Source: Amaurobius ferox (Eukaryota; Arthropoda; Arachnida; Araneae; Amaurobiidae). Taken from it: a stretch of 64,000 bases of DNA. Both the position numbers and the translations under genes were made by a program. Shown here piece by piece: positions 1 to 13,960 of the stretch. A model generated the notes under the pieces. That model worked only from the letters and a program-made list of their open reading frames with translations. It was not told where the DNA came from and searched no databases. The DNA is taken from positions 35,750,484 to 35,814,483 of the forward strand of contig OX578155.1 in NCBI GenBank assembly GCA_951213105.1, given 5' to 3'. How positions within the stretch are numbered: the stretch's first letter is position 1; every line of letters begins with the position of its first letter.

Positions 1-2580
1 ACTAGTAATAAGTTAAATTAAATTAATCTTGGGCAAAGTCATACGTATAATTATTTTAATATTATATAATAAAAATGGATAGCCCCGATGGGAGATACAT
101 ACTGAACATTTTATACTCCCTTATGATTGATAAATGATATATTTAACTTTAAGCACATGTATGCATACAAGTTCTTTATCTTGTTTTATATTTTGATACA
201 TAAATATTTTAAATTACATGTAAATAGAGTAATACATTTATACATGTTACTAAAATCTATGTTTCAATTACTTTGTCTACCTACTGTTTCATTCGGGTTT
301 ATATGGCGTATCAGAGTGCTATTTCAAATCGTATTTATATTATAAAAATACTTTCCATTGCTTTAAATTTTACCATACAATTATAGTTCAATATTTGTAA
401 CCGAATTGAACTAAATATTTTTATGAACATTTTCAATTGTTTAGAACTTAATAAGTGTGACTTCCATACACCATATCACTCTTATTGTGAATCCAGCAAA
501 CACAGCTCAAGCATTTTGTAAAAATTCTTAAATTTTCATTAACTAAATAAAAAAAATGTTTCCTTTGGTATTATTTGTTTTAAATGTAATTAATGCAATT
601 TATCCTCATAAGTACAATAGAGCTTGTTTATAACGAAGCTAAAGTGATTAAAATATACAAAACTTTGGTATAATCAATAAATTGTTATCAGCGAGCTCGA
701 TTGTATGTTGGATACTATTGTCAGTCAATAAACATTTTAGTTCACACATGTTCAAATTAAAACATTTAGCCTGTCACTAGATAAGGTATTCAATCTAATG
801 ACAAGGTATGGTCAATACAATTATTTTTAATGCGAAATAGCATTAATTGATGTTGAAAGAACACTGTTGACATGTTTCAAGATGATGTTAAAAATGTACA
901 TTGTCAAACATGACATCAATCTGAAAACTTTTTCAAGCCCGTTAAAATAAAGGATTATATGCCATAATTGTGATCATTTAGACCAACAATACAGATTTTT
1001 CAAATTTTTTCTGGTAAAAAAATCATCACAAAATAAAAGTATGCATAAGAAGCTATTTATGGCTCAATGATCAAGAAACCTAACAGTTTCAATCATTGTA
1101 GTAAAAAATAGGCGAAATGAAATTTTTGTGTTCATAACATCATTAGTCTCCCTTTTGGGGAGGGGTAAATTGCCAAACATAATATCCATCGCAAGTTACC
1201 CTTCATTTTAAAGGACTTAAAAAAAATCTTCTGATTAATACCAAATTTGACAATGTACCAACTCGGGGGGTATAATTTGCTTCACTGAAGGTCAAAATGA
1301 CATTATAAACACAAAAATTGAATCGACACTATTTTTCACTTCAATGATTTAAATTCTTAAGTTTTCTGATCATTAAGGCTCATATACATAATTATGTTTT
1401 GTCATATGCTGGCATGTTAAAAAAATATAAAATTTTCTTTAAAGTCAAGTTTTCACTTGAATTTTAAGAAATTCTATCTAGTTCTAGATTTTATGTCAAC
1501 AAAGTCGAAAATAAAGTTTCGTTAAAATCCAATAATATTCGTGATACTATTTTTGTGAAAATAATACTTTTCAATACTATGTATGAGAAAGTAATAACTT
1601 AATAATATGTTATTATAGGTGCACAATTAAATCTGTCCCCTTTCCTTGATGGCAGAGAAGTACCATAAAATATTTTAATAATAAAAAACAAAGCAGGATT
1701 TCTTCTAGAAATTTTTACTTGCTCATACTAAAGAATATAGTATAGAGAAAGTGTTGTTTTTATGAAGTGATAAATATAACATTCAAATTAATGTAAGAAA
1801 GATATACCTTAATATAACGGCTTCTCTTTACACAGTATACCACCACTACTAAAATTGCATAATGTAAAACGGTTTTTTTCTTAATCCCACAAGTTTTCTT
1901 ATTTAACACATTTTAGGATTATTATTATCACCCTGCCAACATTACAAGTACTTATTTCATTGTGGAAACCTTTTATTTAAAAAAAATATTCTATACTAGA
2001 CTCCCTATACTAGACGAATAATATCATATTGAATTATAAATACCAGTATCTTAACAACTTTATTATTTCTTTAAGAAGATGACTTTAAGATAAAATTAAA
2101 TTAATACTAAGTAAAACATTTACCCTTCCTTATCCATTTATTTGCTCATTCGATTTTTCTACATAAATATCTATTACTTCAAACAAAAATGTATTAAACA
2201 TTATTAACTACACTATGTATTAAAATTAAATATTAATGTTTCACAAAAAAGCTAATATTTCTTTAACAAAAACGCCAAAATTATTTTTGACGTAATTAAA
2301 ATCAAAATGTTTGCTTTAAATTAATTTAATTGTCAGTTTTAAAAATCATTCGCTATTTCCTCCTAAAAGGATTGTTTCACTTGTTCAAAAAACTTCTTCA
2401 AAATAACAAAACAATTTCAGTGATTTCACTTCACCAAACATGATTTTATTTTGAAATACAAAAAACGCTTGTATAGCTTTAATAATTCCGCAAATAAAAC
2501 TATCCATTGTCAATCGAACTATATTCCAAAACCATCTAATGAGTAATAGCTACTATCATTTGAATAGAAATTAGTAAAAC
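1..2580. other. AT-rich non-coding DNA
   Basis: No coding frame, RNA gene or bounded mobile element was recognised here. Composition is strongly AT-rich with short A and T runs. The single 72-codon open frame near the left edge has no recognisable domain, is dominated by hydrophobic AT-rich codons and looks like chance. Confidence 0.6.
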
Positions 2581-2589
2581 TACCGCTTA

Positions 2590-2995
2590 ATCCGAATGAA
2601 TCCTATTGCCATGGCCGATATCATTACTATATTACAATTACATCATCTAAATTCATTCGAATACTTTTAAAACACTACTATGAAAAACAGTAACTAGTTC
2701 CGAACGAATACTATCGCCATTGCCGATAGCATAGCAGATAGCATTACTACAATAAATAGTACAATCGTCCAAAATCATTCGAATACTTTTAAAACTATCG
2801 CCACGGCCGATAGCATGCATTACTACAAAAAATAGTACAATCGTGTAAATTCATTCGAATACTTTTAAAACTATCGTATTGCTAAAAGCTCTTCGCTGTG
2901 ATTGGCCAAAAAGCATTCGAATAGTTTTTGCAACTATGGAGACTATCGACTGATTTGAAACTATCGAGATGTTCGATTATTTCATTCGAATGAAT
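2590..2995. repeat. Degenerate repeat cluster with CATTCGAATA core
   Basis: The word CATTCGAATACTTTTAAAAC recurs at about 2,654, 2,776 and 2,852. It is joined to a second recurring part with GCCGATAGCATT and ACTACAATAAATAGTACAAT variants, and weaker CATTCGAAT copies follow at 2,914 and 2,986. Spacing is irregular (122 and 76 bp), so this is a small decayed tandem cluster and not a clean satellite. Confidence 0.7.
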
Positions 2996-4010
2996 CCCAT
3001 CACTAATAGTAATTTCTGTGCTAATTTCAAGGTTGTAACCCTTTATAGAGCGAATACGCCAGAAAAACATTTCTGGTTGTGCTACTGTTCCTATTTAATT
3101 TTTCTTCTCATTCGTCTGTTTATTTTTACATGATTGTAGCTAAGTTAAATTCTTAATTCAGAAGAAATATATATTTAAAAATTATTATATTTTAAAGCAA
3201 TTAATACAAATCGAAACCAGCAGTAGCCACTATTAAAACGGCCATTAAAGCTTAAGCGTTAAGTGTTTATATACTTAATGATTATCAACTGGTTATTAAT
3301 ATAATTACACTTGATAACTTCTTAATATTTAGTAGCCACTGATTAAAATAAAATTCCAGTTTTGATTATAGCAACTAAGAATTTAAAAACCTTATCACTC
3401 TTTAAATTCCCATATATATATCACGGATAACTTGATAAATAATAGAAGTAGAAATCATAAGCACTTTTAATTCCAACATTATAATTTGTTATAATGATGT
3501 CAATAAATTAATTATAAAATTTTTAGAGGAAAGAAATAAGCTTAATTTTAAAATTGAACTCATTTTCACCCAAAAAGATTGCTCTAAAAATACTACCTCC
3601 CCCACACCCCTTTTTTTCCTTTAAAATAATCTATATTTCATCACTTATCACTAAGTGATGAAATATACTACTTTCTTTGTATCATAATTTGAAAATTTTA
3701 AAAGGGGAAACAAATTTTAAATTTTTTTTTACGACGTTTGGAATATTTGTGTCTTTTGAATGCAAAAAAAAAAAAAAGAATGCTGTTGACAGGAAATTTA
3801 TTTTTAATTTGTAATGTAAATCGTAAGTTAAAGTAATATTCATTGTCAAAGATATTGAATGTAAAGGAGAGATTTTGAATGTATATTAAGTAATAAAATG
3901 AAGGTTTAGTTTAAGAAACTATAATAAAAATTGAGAAACCTGAATATTTTAATATTACTATTAATTGAGTTATTAAAAAAACACATTTTGCATATTATTT
4001 ATATGACAGG

Positions 4011-4085
4011 ATATCCGAATAATCCTAACATCCGGCTACTGTCTAATATCCGGTTTAATAGCCGGATGTTCACCGGATATCCGTT
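4011..4085. repeat. Short inverted repeat, possible MITE remnant
   Basis: AACATCCGGCTA is followed about 19 bases later by its exact reverse complement TAGCCGGATGTT. The outer flanks GGATATCCG and CGGATATCC form a second inverted pair. The arrangement resembles a small foldback or MITE remnant, but no target-site duplication could be delimited. Confidence 0.55.
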
Positions 4086-4199
4086 GCATTCCTCTTAAAT
4101 TAAACCCTTAAAAGTCTTAAATATAATTGAAAATTATTTTCTTATATTTATCTCTTTTATTGTCTCTTCTCTATCCTATATCTCTATTATTTTTGTATG

Positions 4200-4330
4200 A
4201 TAACCGACCAACATTCATGTGCATGCATGTATATAAATCATATAATAAAAAATCTGATGTGGGCAGCACATGACTTTCCTTATATAATGCAATGAATTTA
4301 CTACTTTTACAGTAAAAAAAATAGATTATT
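4200..4330. repeat. Dispersed repeat copy
   Basis: The stretch around AATCTGATGTGGGCAGCACA and the following TATATAATGCAATGAATTTA recurs inverted at about 58,720-58,845, and part of it recurs directly at about 61,505-61,600. It is therefore a member of an interspersed family, non-coding here. Confidence 0.65.
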
Positions 4331-5182
4331 ATTATAGTAGATATTTATATTTATATATAGCCATTGATAATTACATATGTTATGACTCGGCTATTTTAAT
4401 GAATTAAAAATATGTGCAGTTGAATTTCCAATTAAATAGCAAAAATTTTCATTGCTCATTAAATGGATTTAGGTTCAATAAGGAAAAGGTGTGAAATTGC
4501 AAAGATTATTTCCAGCCAAACTTTCCTTTTGTCCTGTGTGTTTTATTAGCAATGACACAGAGCATGAAAACTGACACAGATATACAGGAAGGTAGTGGTC
4601 AAGACTATTTTGAGTCAAGATGAGCAGAAGTGAATTTTTTTATAAAATAATGTTTAAGTATTCATTTTTCTTTTGTTTGTTGTGCACTATATAATCAAAG
4701 GAAAACAAGATATATAGTATCTAAAGTAGCTCGACAAATGTTTAAGAACATATAAGTTACTAGCAGCATACCTGTTCTTCGTACAGAGAAAAGAAACATA
4801 AAATTCACAATCATGTGCAAATTCCTATAGTATATTAAATGACATTTTTAATCAAAATATTCTGTTAAAATATTTAATACAATACTCCTAAAAAGAAGTT
4901 TAAGAATCTCTGTTCTCGCTATACAAAATTATCTTCATGGGCAGATCTGAAGAATAAAACATCCTGGCTCCTTTCGTAAGCAAATTTATAAAAAGAAAAA
5001 GGAATTGAATCAATATATGCAAAATGAAAGAGCATTAAAATTGTATGGGATCTGTACTACTTATATACGTGAATATTAGAAAATATAGCCCGTCTTATAT
5101 AGTACATTACATGTATAAATTGAATATATCAATAAACCCGTAATTGAATCCAATATATGCCAGACTGAAAGCACAATTATAT

Positions 5183-5219
5183 GGGAATATATATATATAT
5201 GCATATATATATATATCCC
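5183..5219. repeat. Perfect AT palindrome closed by GGGA/TCCC
   Basis: A (TA)n tract with a central GCATAT is bounded by GGGA and TCCC. The whole 37-bp stretch can fold into a perfect cruciform. No function is implied. Confidence 0.6.
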
Positions 5220-5779
5220 CGTATTACATATATCATCGCAGATTAGAAAATATACCAGTGTGTTAGTAGAATATTACCCGTATTACAATATGAGTCTCAA
5301 AAATCTTTGCCAAAATAAAACATATGACATAATACATTGAAAATATCAATAATCCCTGTATAATCTTTATACAAGAATGTCGTAATTGATTTCAATACAT
5401 GCCAATATACAATATCAAAATATATGCCAATATACTTGAACTATTTATATTCTCGTAGATTAGAAGACATACCCATGCATTTGTAGAAGATTACTCATAA
5501 AACGTACAATATATGAGTTTAAACAATTTTTGTCATAATAAAACAATGGCATGACTTGAAAATATCAATAATAGTAATGTTTAAACCTGAAGACTAATTG
5601 ATATTATCCAGTCAAAAATGCAATGGCAATGAAATTATTTTATATAGATATCTTTAATATTCAAATCAGAAAAGATTTAACAAAAATCATATGCAGCATA
5701 ACACATTGGATTTACATCTGTTGCTAAACAACATGAAATCATTTGCATCAAATAAATTGACGGAAATTATATCGTCTGA

Positions 5780-6250
5780 ATAATGCTATGTCCATGGAAG
5801 GTTTGAAGACATTTTCATCAATTTAGTGATAATTTAAAAATTCGCCAAATTTATCGCCAAGTGAGACTGTGCAACTGATAGTCCCATTTTGTGACAAATT
5901 GACGAAACATCATCACAATACTATCCCCTAACGAAAATCAATTAATTTCATTTATTAAGCACAATTTTATCAATTTCATGATATTTTTATGGATTTACAA
6001 GCATTTTTATTAATTTGGTGATATTTTAAAAATTGGCTAAATGTGTTACTAAGTAGGATAGATGGACTGACCGACAAATGCTACCGAAACATCATTTCAG
6101 TACACTCTTCTAAAAAAACAAATTTAATTTCATTAATTTGCGTCATTTTTATCAATATGGCGACATTTTCATCAATTAGGCAAAGTTTCAGAAAAGTTGC
6201 CAAGTTAGCAATATTCAGCCAAATTCATAGCTCTGAATTTGCGTATCTGA
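5780..6250. repeat. Degenerate TTTATCAATTTGGCGA-type repeats
   Basis: The words CATTTTTATCAATTT, TGGCGACATTTTCATC and TCGCCAAATTTATCGCCAAG recur in slightly different forms. Related text with TTGGCGA/TCGCCAA words occurs at 22,280-22,445 and 58,550-58,720. The block is a decayed internal repeat without coding capacity. Confidence 0.5.
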
Positions 6251-6639
6251 CGAATAGAACATCCTGATCCCGTTTGTATATACTAAATGAAAACACTAAA
6301 CTTGTATTAGAAGATATACCTGTTCTACTCTTTTCTATTTCAACAATTTTATAAATGAATTTATTGGGTAAACACAATATGAGTTTATTAGTTAAACACA
6401 ATATATAAGTTTAAAAACTCTTTGCCAAAATAAATGAAAATAATGTGCACTGTCTACAATTAATATAATTAAAAGAAAAATCAAACCGTTCTTTTCTAAA
6501 ATATATTTTTATATCCATTTATTTATTATTCAAATCGAAAAAATAATAATTAAAATTAATAGACAGATTTAGTTGAGTTTCTGAGTAACATGATATAAGA
6601 TAGAATCTTCCTCATAGACTGCGAAATAAAATGACCATT

Positions 6640-7170
6640 TTGATTTCTTTATACTTTTCATTGTTGAGTAAAAGCTTTTGAAAAATAAAACATGAAGATA
6701 AATTTTCCATTTAAATTCATGTTTTCAGAAAGGGACTAATTAGCACAAAAAATCTCCCACCAAACTCAGAGAAAAAGTTTAAATTCACTTTCAAATGATT
6801 TTCAACCTTTTCCTTTGGATAAACCATGGAGTTAGAGAGTAGAACTCATAGGAAAAAGTTTTGTTTTTCATGAATATCTCGACATCCCCTGGTCTTAGAG
6901 ACTCGAAACATGGGCCAAATTTATGGGGGCTATTTTAAGGCTATCCACAAACTTCCATTAAATTCAATTCAGCCGTTCTCCAGTGATAATGAGACAAACA
7001 AAAGTTTCATTTTTTACTAATATCTTGAGAATCACTGGTCATAGAAACTCTAATCATGGACTAAATTTTAAGCAGGACTATTTTCAGGCTACCCACAAAA
7101 TTTCTTCAAATTTGGTTCAACCGTTCTCCTGTGACGATGGGACAAACAGACAGACAGACAGATTTTCAAT
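6640..7170 (-). repeat. Interspersed repeat, Helitron-like family, internal part
   Basis: This block contains two degenerate units of about 120 bp, each ending in a 'CAGCCGTTCTCC(A/T)GTGA' phrase followed by GAGACAAAC or GGGACAAACAGACAGACAG. The same text is present inverted at about 59,240-59,790. Words of this type are common inside non-autonomous rolling-circle elements of arthropods, so the family name is an inference. The 137-codon frame across it is a by-product of the repeat. Confidence 0.55.
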
Positions 7171-7679
7171 TTTATTTATACAGATAGTGAGTGATAGGCA
7201 CAATAAGCAAACTGATTTAAAGTTAAATTTCAAATACACTTCAACAGCAGTCAACTTGTCAGTTTCCCATCACCACTCGTATAACATAACAAAGATTTAT
7301 TGCATTATGTATATGCATGCTATGAATGTGATTTACATTTTGAATACAAGATTTAAATTTTGTACTGATCAGCATGAGCATGCAATAAAATCATGAAATT
7401 TTATTATCAATATGAAGAAAGTTTCTACATACTTATTTATTCATAGTCCACTTTTCAATCTATTAGCCGATTAAAACTTCGACAAGTTTAGATTTTGCCA
7501 TTGACAGCATTTCATAACATCATAACATGCGATTTCAGGCATTAATCCGGAAGTGAATGAAAGTGTTGCTACAATTTGAACATAATCATTTTTTGGGGTA
7601 AAGTGGGTTCTCGCCAAACCTGTGATATTCAGTGCAATCTGTCAACAAAAGGTAACTTTCTGGATCGGTCTAACTTCAC

Positions 7680-8215
7680 CTTAAACAATTCTAAAATACG
7701 ATACATTCAGCAATGATATTATTATAATTATCACAGAACTACAATAACTTATTTTACTTAGAAAATTAAAATCATGGAGGTAAAAGTACATTCTAACTCC
7801 ATACTTAATACAACTTCAAACTTTATTCAAATGACGTTATCGAAACATAAATCACCTGGCTCTCTATGTAAAAACAGTGAGTATTTCATTCATACACATT
7901 TATTCTAGACTCCAGAGTTAAATAATTTTGCATGAGAAAAATTCAGCAATTCTTATACAACTAACTGATCTTACAATCACTTATTTACATTCATTAAAGT
8001 TAGGATTCGTTGTAGAAATAATCAAAGTTTGATGATCATTTAAACTCAAAAATATTGTAGCTGCATTTGCGCAGAATATGGATGCACAGAAAAACAAATC
8101 TAAAATAAAGCTGTTTTAGGATCGGTGCAACACTAAATATAAATTAAAAAGAACTTTAAAAAAATCCCCTGAATGAACAAAGTCATATACACTTTTCAAC
8201 AACATTGTAAAGTGT
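7680..8215 (+). repeat. Interspersed repeat, direct copy of 59.83-60.43 kb
   Basis: Matches 59,830-60,430 in the same orientation, including AAAATCATGGAGGT, AAATCACCTGGCTCTCT and the stretch ending in AATTAAAAAGAACTTTAAAA. It is non-coding and the two copies have diverged by many substitutions. Confidence 0.65.
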
Positions 8216-9521
8216 TAATAAAACAGAAAGGGGAGGATTAAGCACATAATTCTCTTTTCCACCTGATACGAACTTTCAAAACAGTTTGTTTTTTTCAAGT
8301 TGAATTTTTGTTAAATTATTCCATGTTTGGTATGCATCTGGGGTAAAAAGTTCTGAACATTTAAACCTATAAGCATGTTTGCTCTAAAACAATATTTAAA
8401 AGCATAAATTTCCAGACTAGGGTTCTTTAAGCCTTTTGCAAGAAGATGTTTACGTTGATTCAGACAATTCAGTCAAAACTATGGATGACAAGAATGGGGG
8501 GGAAAAGTTGTTAAATTTGCACGGTGTGTGATTCGATTTTAGCCAGCTTTAATGAAATATGGAACAACTTATTTTCTTTATATTATTTAATAACAGCCTT
8601 TAGCGACCAGCCTAGTCACATTTTGAAAAATCTCTTAATTTGCAATAGCTTTCTTGTTGTAGGTGTACCTTCGCTACATGCGAAAGTTTTGGCTAATCAC
8701 TCCCACTGCAGGTCATTTAATAGCTATCGAGATTGACTGTGTATCTATCCACGGCTGGCCAAAGAGAGGGTCGGACACCACTCAAGCGGTGAAGCCCGGA
8801 CTCCTCAATAATTTTTTAAAGGAGGAGAAGACATGAAAAATGTACAAAAGAGGAAAATGAAATATGAAAGAGGTCCCAGAAATTTATATGGGTGGCCCTG
8901 ATCCGACCACTGTGCAGAAGGATGCAGTACGTATTATATACCATATAACGATAACTCTGCTCCATGTAATAACGATTTGCACGCTATGTGGACATATTTT
9001 ATTTGTGTAGCTGATTTACAAAAATTAGCACCTTTTTTAAGAGATTGCACACAGTCTGTATACAATGTATGCAATAATGATGTATATATATGCAAATCAT
9101 GAGGCATTGTCTTATGAACCGGCCTACAATGAGATCTTATGATTAACAGATAAGCCCGCTGCACGAAAGCATGCAATCTGTATAGCAGATTTGAAACACA
9201 AAATAAATCCCTTTATATTGGCAGACACACCTTTGATCTGATCCGAGGACACATGCAATAATAAAGCTCCATGTAATAACGATACGTCCGCTTTAGGAAT
9301 GTATGCAGTAGTTGTCGATAATATACTCGCTCACTAGGCGGGCTCATCATGGCATATAAATGTACATTGCAATCACTAGTCATAAATCTGCTTAATGGAA
9401 TAATGATTTAGCAGCTAACGTTTGCTAATCCATAGTTCTAAATTTTATACGGTGATTTTATGGAGCTTTTTGAAATTTTAATTAGTTGTTGAAATCAAGT
9501 TTTTTTTTAAATTAATATATA

Positions 9522-12045
9522 CACTTATCCCCCGATTTACACGGCACTTGTTTTACATGATTTCGCTTTTACATGGTTTATAAATTAACAGATTTCAAAA
9601 AATTGATAAAAATGTATATTCCGCTTCATATACGCCTATACAAAGATTTGATGACATTTTTGAATTTTATTCCTTTGGTAACACTGATGAAAACAACAGG
9701 GGATTCCCGGTGTTGTAAAATACATACATTTAGGGGAATCCCCGCAATGGGGAATCCTCGTATAGGGAAATCCCCGTAATAGGGGAACCCCGTATGTATT
9801 TCACAACAGTAAAGCTATCTGGTTCATGCAAGTACAGAGTGCAGAAACATTTTAGCAGCAAAGCTTATATTATTGTGCGTTTATCTTTTGAACTAGTAAG
9901 TTTTCAACATTTATAGTTTTTCTTGCATCTTTATAGTTTGCGTAAATTTGTTAAGTTTCTATAATGTCAAAGGATTTGAAGAGAAATCAAATGAAAAGAA
10001 AAGTTATTTCTTTAGAAACTAAAATTCAAATATTAGACCGTCTATGTAATAGAGAAAGAGTAACAGATGTTGTTAAATTTTACTCCATGAATGAAACCAC
10101 AATAAGGACAATAAGTAAAAATGAAGACTCCATTAGAAAAAGTGTAGCAGCTGGAAGCTGCAGCAGTATGAGTACGACTTCATATGTTAGAAATGTTACA
10201 ATGGAAAATATGGAAAAAGCCTTAGTGATATGGATAGAAAACCAAACTCAAAAGCGAATCCCGATCGATACCAATGCTGTTACAAATAAAGCTTTGAAGA
10301 TTTATCAATCACTTAAGAATCAGTCGCCGTCGACTTCGTCCGATGAAAAGAAGGTATCTTTTTCTGCAAGCCATGGGTGGTTCGAGAGATTCAAACAAAG
10401 ACATTCTTTACATAACCTGAGAATGAAAGGTGAAAGTGCATCTGCTGATTCGGATGCAGCGCAACAATATCCGGCAAAACTTGTAGGAGTTAGCAGAAAT
10501 CATTGCCACTAACTCCTACACTTCTGATCAGGTTTTCAATGCTGACGAGTCTGGATTATTCTGGAAAAAAATGCCGCAAAGAACCCTTATAGCCAAATCT
10601 CACTAATCAGCTAGTGGTCATAAAGTAGCGAAAAGTCGTATAACAGTTCTTTTCTGTTGCAATGCTTCTGGCAATTATATGCTGCAACCATTGGTGATTA
10701 ACAAATCAAAATCACCACGATCATTCAAAGGAATAAATATCAAAAACCTTCCTATCTAGTGGATGGCTAATAGAAAAGCATGGGACACAGCCATAGCTTT
10801 CAATGAATGGTTCCATAACTTCTTTGTTCCAGATGTCAAAAATTATTTAACTCAAAAGGGATTGCCTTTTAAGGCTCTTCTATTAATTGATAATGCAGCA
10901 GGCCATCCTCCAGATTTACAACAAGAAAATGTAAAAGTTGTTATTTTTACCAAAGAATACAACTTCCTTATTACAGCCATTAGATCAAGGGATAATTTCG
11001 ATTTTTAACGTACTGTACATCAAGCAAACTTTCAGGGATACCTTAGAACAAATGGAGAATGATGAATCTCTTACTCTGATGGATCCTTGGAAGAAATTTA
11101 CAATTTTAGATTGTGTTAAGCATGTTGGACTGTCATACACTCAGATCAAACAATCAACGATCAACGCCTGCTGGAAAGCAATATGGCCAGATGTTGTTGA
11201 AAGTGGAAATGATAAATCCCCAATAGAGCATGAATGTTCTCAGATCACTGAGTTGGCCCATACTATAGGAGGAGAAGGTTTTGAAGATTTAGCTCAGGCA
11301 GATATTGAAGAAATAATGGCTGATGAAGAATTGAATGAAGATGATTTAATTAACATGATTCGTGAAACAAACAAACATGATGAAGACAATGATTCTGATG
11401 AAGAGCAATCTGAACCAGTTGCGTTCACAGCAAGAATCATAAGCGTAGGACTTGATTTAGGAAGAAAATTGGGCAACCATTTCTTACAATATGACACAAA
11501 TGTTGATCGAGCTCTCCGATTGCAGCGAGATTCGTAAATGTTTAAATCAATATGAAGAGGTCTATAAAGATTTAGCAAAAAAACCTACGCAATTGTTAAT
11601 TACCGATTTCATGGCAAAGTCTTGTCAACCCAAGATCTTACCTAATTCGTCAACCATTGAGCCAGAATCGCATCAAGAAAGCTCAAGTGATGAAAGTGAC
11701 ATCATACCTATCAGAAAGAAAAGACTGATAGTACATATAAGTGATAACAGTGATTAAACTTATAATTAATTTTTAAGGGTCTTTTTGTTTTTTACTTCTT
11801 TGTTCCTAATGTAAAATAAATTAAATATGTTATATGACTACATTCATATGTTTATTGTTTTATAAACTAAGTATAATTTTAAGTTTTCTAAGATGTCTTA
11901 CTTTTGTTTTACTTAAATAAATGACTGAATCATGCACATTTTGAGGTTATTTTCATTTTACATGATTTTACTTAGCAAAATCCAAGATTTCAATTTACAC
12001 GGTTTTGTGCAGAACCTATCTTCCCTGTAAATCGGGGGACAGGTG
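9522..12045 (+). mobile_element. Tigger (pogo superfamily) DNA transposon, 2.5 kb, inactive
   Basis: The ends are inverted repeats: the left end begins CACTTATCCCCCGATTTACA and the right end, read inverted, begins CACCTGTCCCCCGATTTACA. A TA dinucleotide flanks each side (TATA on both), as expected for TA target duplication by the Tc1/mariner-pogo group. Further subterminal similarity includes TTTACATGATTT near both ends. The inside holds one transposase reading direction. Length is typical of a full Tigger copy, so the element is structurally complete although its gene is broken. It interrupts the left arm of the inverted duplication and is absent from the right arm. Confidence 0.92.
9964..11757 (+). 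pseudogene. Tigger transposase pseudogene (CENP-B/TIGD-like)
   Basis: The first 182-codon frame carries a CENP-B-type DNA-binding N-terminus (MSKDLKRNQMKRKVISLETK and onward) and a second helix-turn-helix region ending in ASHGWFERFKQRHSL. The DDE domain is split among frames. The first catalytic Asp lies in FNADESGLFWKK near 10,540, the second in LLLIDNAAGHP near 10,900, and the third in LLQPLDQGIISIF near 10,985. An acidic C-terminal tail ends at 11,757. Reading it through requires frame changes near 10,485-10,494, 10,945-10,955 and 11,490-11,520, and there are in-frame stops near 10,603 and 10,758. The protein would have cut and pasted the element through its terminal inverted repeats, and it cannot be made from this copy. 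Family assignment is firm from these motifs. Confidence 0.93.
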
Positions 12046-12539
12046 TATAACAAACTAATACATATTTTTAACATTTAAATATATTTTGTCACTGAAGATC
12101 ATCAAACCTCATTAATTAATGAGAAAATACTAAAACTCAATATTTAATAAACTCCAAATTCATATAAATTCAATAATTGTAATTGTTAATAAACTCAATT
12201 ACTCAAGATAATTAAATTTAATGTATAAATAGCATTAATTCAATGATAAATTTGACAACTATAAAAGGAATCTTATCATCAGTACTACATAACATAGTGG
12301 CAGTGGCTTTAATCCGATGAAGCTAAAATGCTTTTGCATGAATAAAACTTCAGTAAAATTCAATAAAACCATTTGATTTTTTCAGACTCATTTATATTGC
12401 TTACAAGCTTTCAAAGTGCTACAAATTACTCAGACAGATACTTTTTAAAGTTCAAAATATTAAAAAATAAAAATTAATTCTATGTATTCGCAATCTGGAC
12501 CCCATTTCTGACAAAATAAGAAAATATATTTACATTTTT

Positions 12540-13270
12540 ATCTGTTACATTTGGAGGTATAAGCATCTAAAATATTTACATGTTTTTCAATACTCATTTT
12601 TGTTACAGAAATCCCAAGCATAAATATTATTCATATAAAAAAAATGTGCCCCCCTTTTTTAAGAAGTGCCCTATTCCTGGTAACAGCACACTGCCTTTTT
12701 TCGATCCTCGGGGAAACTCTGAAAAGCATTTTCCCCCAGCAGCATTTGCAAAACATTGCACTTCTTTAATATTATAAATTTTTGAGAACTTAATACTGAA
12801 AGAATAGGCTTCTTAAAACTTTATTTACCATATCTGAGAATGAGCAAAATGTTATTTGAACCCTTTTTTTTGTCGTCCATTCTTTATCCATAAAATAAAG
12901 TGCACATACACACATTTGCCCCACCCTCCTTCATTTTCCTTTTGATCAAAAACTTTCTGTAAAGCTACTTGCTTTTCAAAAATAGTTTGGAAGGAGTATT
13001 ACATTCTATTTTCAAATTCATTAAAAATAAAATAAAATTGAACATTTTCCGGAAAAACATAGCAGGAAATTTTCCCATTTTCGGAAATATTTCCAACCAA
13101 CTTCTCTACTTACAAGTGAATGGTTTTTCATCAATATGGTTACATTTTTACAATACTAATTTTTGTCACAGAAACCCCAAGCATAAATATTATTCACATA
13201 AAAAAAATATACCCCCTTTTTTTAAGAAGTGCTCTTTTCTTGAAAACAGTACCCTGCTCTTTTGTAATCC
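12540..13270. repeat. Tandemly duplicated flank segment of the zinc-finger gene
   Basis: A stretch containing CCCAAGCATAAATATTATTC, an A-run and a C/T-run ending in AAGAAGTGC appears at 12,610-12,730 and again at 13,170-13,270. The right arm has this segment once, inverted, at about 45,950-46,060. The small open frames over it are two copies of the same non-coding text. Confidence 0.7.
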
Positions 13271-13289
13271 AAAGGGAATATTTGAGTGT

Positions 13290-13960
13290 TCTAATTTTTA
13301 TCACGCCATATTTTGTCCCCAAAATTGAGATACTAATGCTATTAACTTGAATATTCTAATATCTTCGATGTTTCCTGTAGTTCCATGTTCCATAATATAA
13401 AAATAAATCCATAATAATTATAGAAAATGTCAACTCAAAGTCATATGTATTTTGCAGATGGGATACTGTAGCACATTTCAAATATTTTAAATTTTCAATG
13501 AATTTTGAGTTGTCTTACTGACATTAACATGGGGCAATATTGGCTGCAGCAGGACCATCGCCTTCTTTCTTTTTGTTCTGTTCCAAAACTCTCCAAGGGG
13601 AATTTTAATACACCTTGTAGTAAATTCTGAATTTGACATTTACTTAATTTGAAGCATTTTTAGATGTTTTATTACTTCTTTTCTGCATCTGTTTTAGTTG
13701 CAAGCCATATAATATGATAATCTCTCAGCCACTAGAAATTTTTTCCAAAATAAAAATTGTGAACACCAAATCAGGACAAAATGACAAAGTAGTTGGGATA
13801 TACTTTTAGGTTGGAAAAATCCTGATTAAAATAAGATGTAAAGTAAACTGATTTTTAATTGGCATGATTATGGAGATTTCAATGTATATACTTTTGATTA
13901 AATCCTTTTTGACGTACCTTATAAGTAAGTGATTTCTCAACAGTATGGGTAATCAAATGA
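13290..13960 (-). repeat. 3' flank shared with the third zinc-finger copy
   Basis: On the minus strand this flank matches 51,830-52,490 on the plus strand. Matches include the decayed finger text ACCCATACTGTTGA and CACTTACTTATAAGGT, then AACAGATGCAGAAAA, CTGCAGCCAATAT and CATCCCATCTGC. It shows that copy C derives from the 3' part of an A-type gene. No protein is encoded. Confidence 0.75.

Noticed and set aside
127..345. 72-codon frame near the left edge
   Set aside because: AT-driven hydrophobic text without domain, start context or neighbours. Treated as chance.
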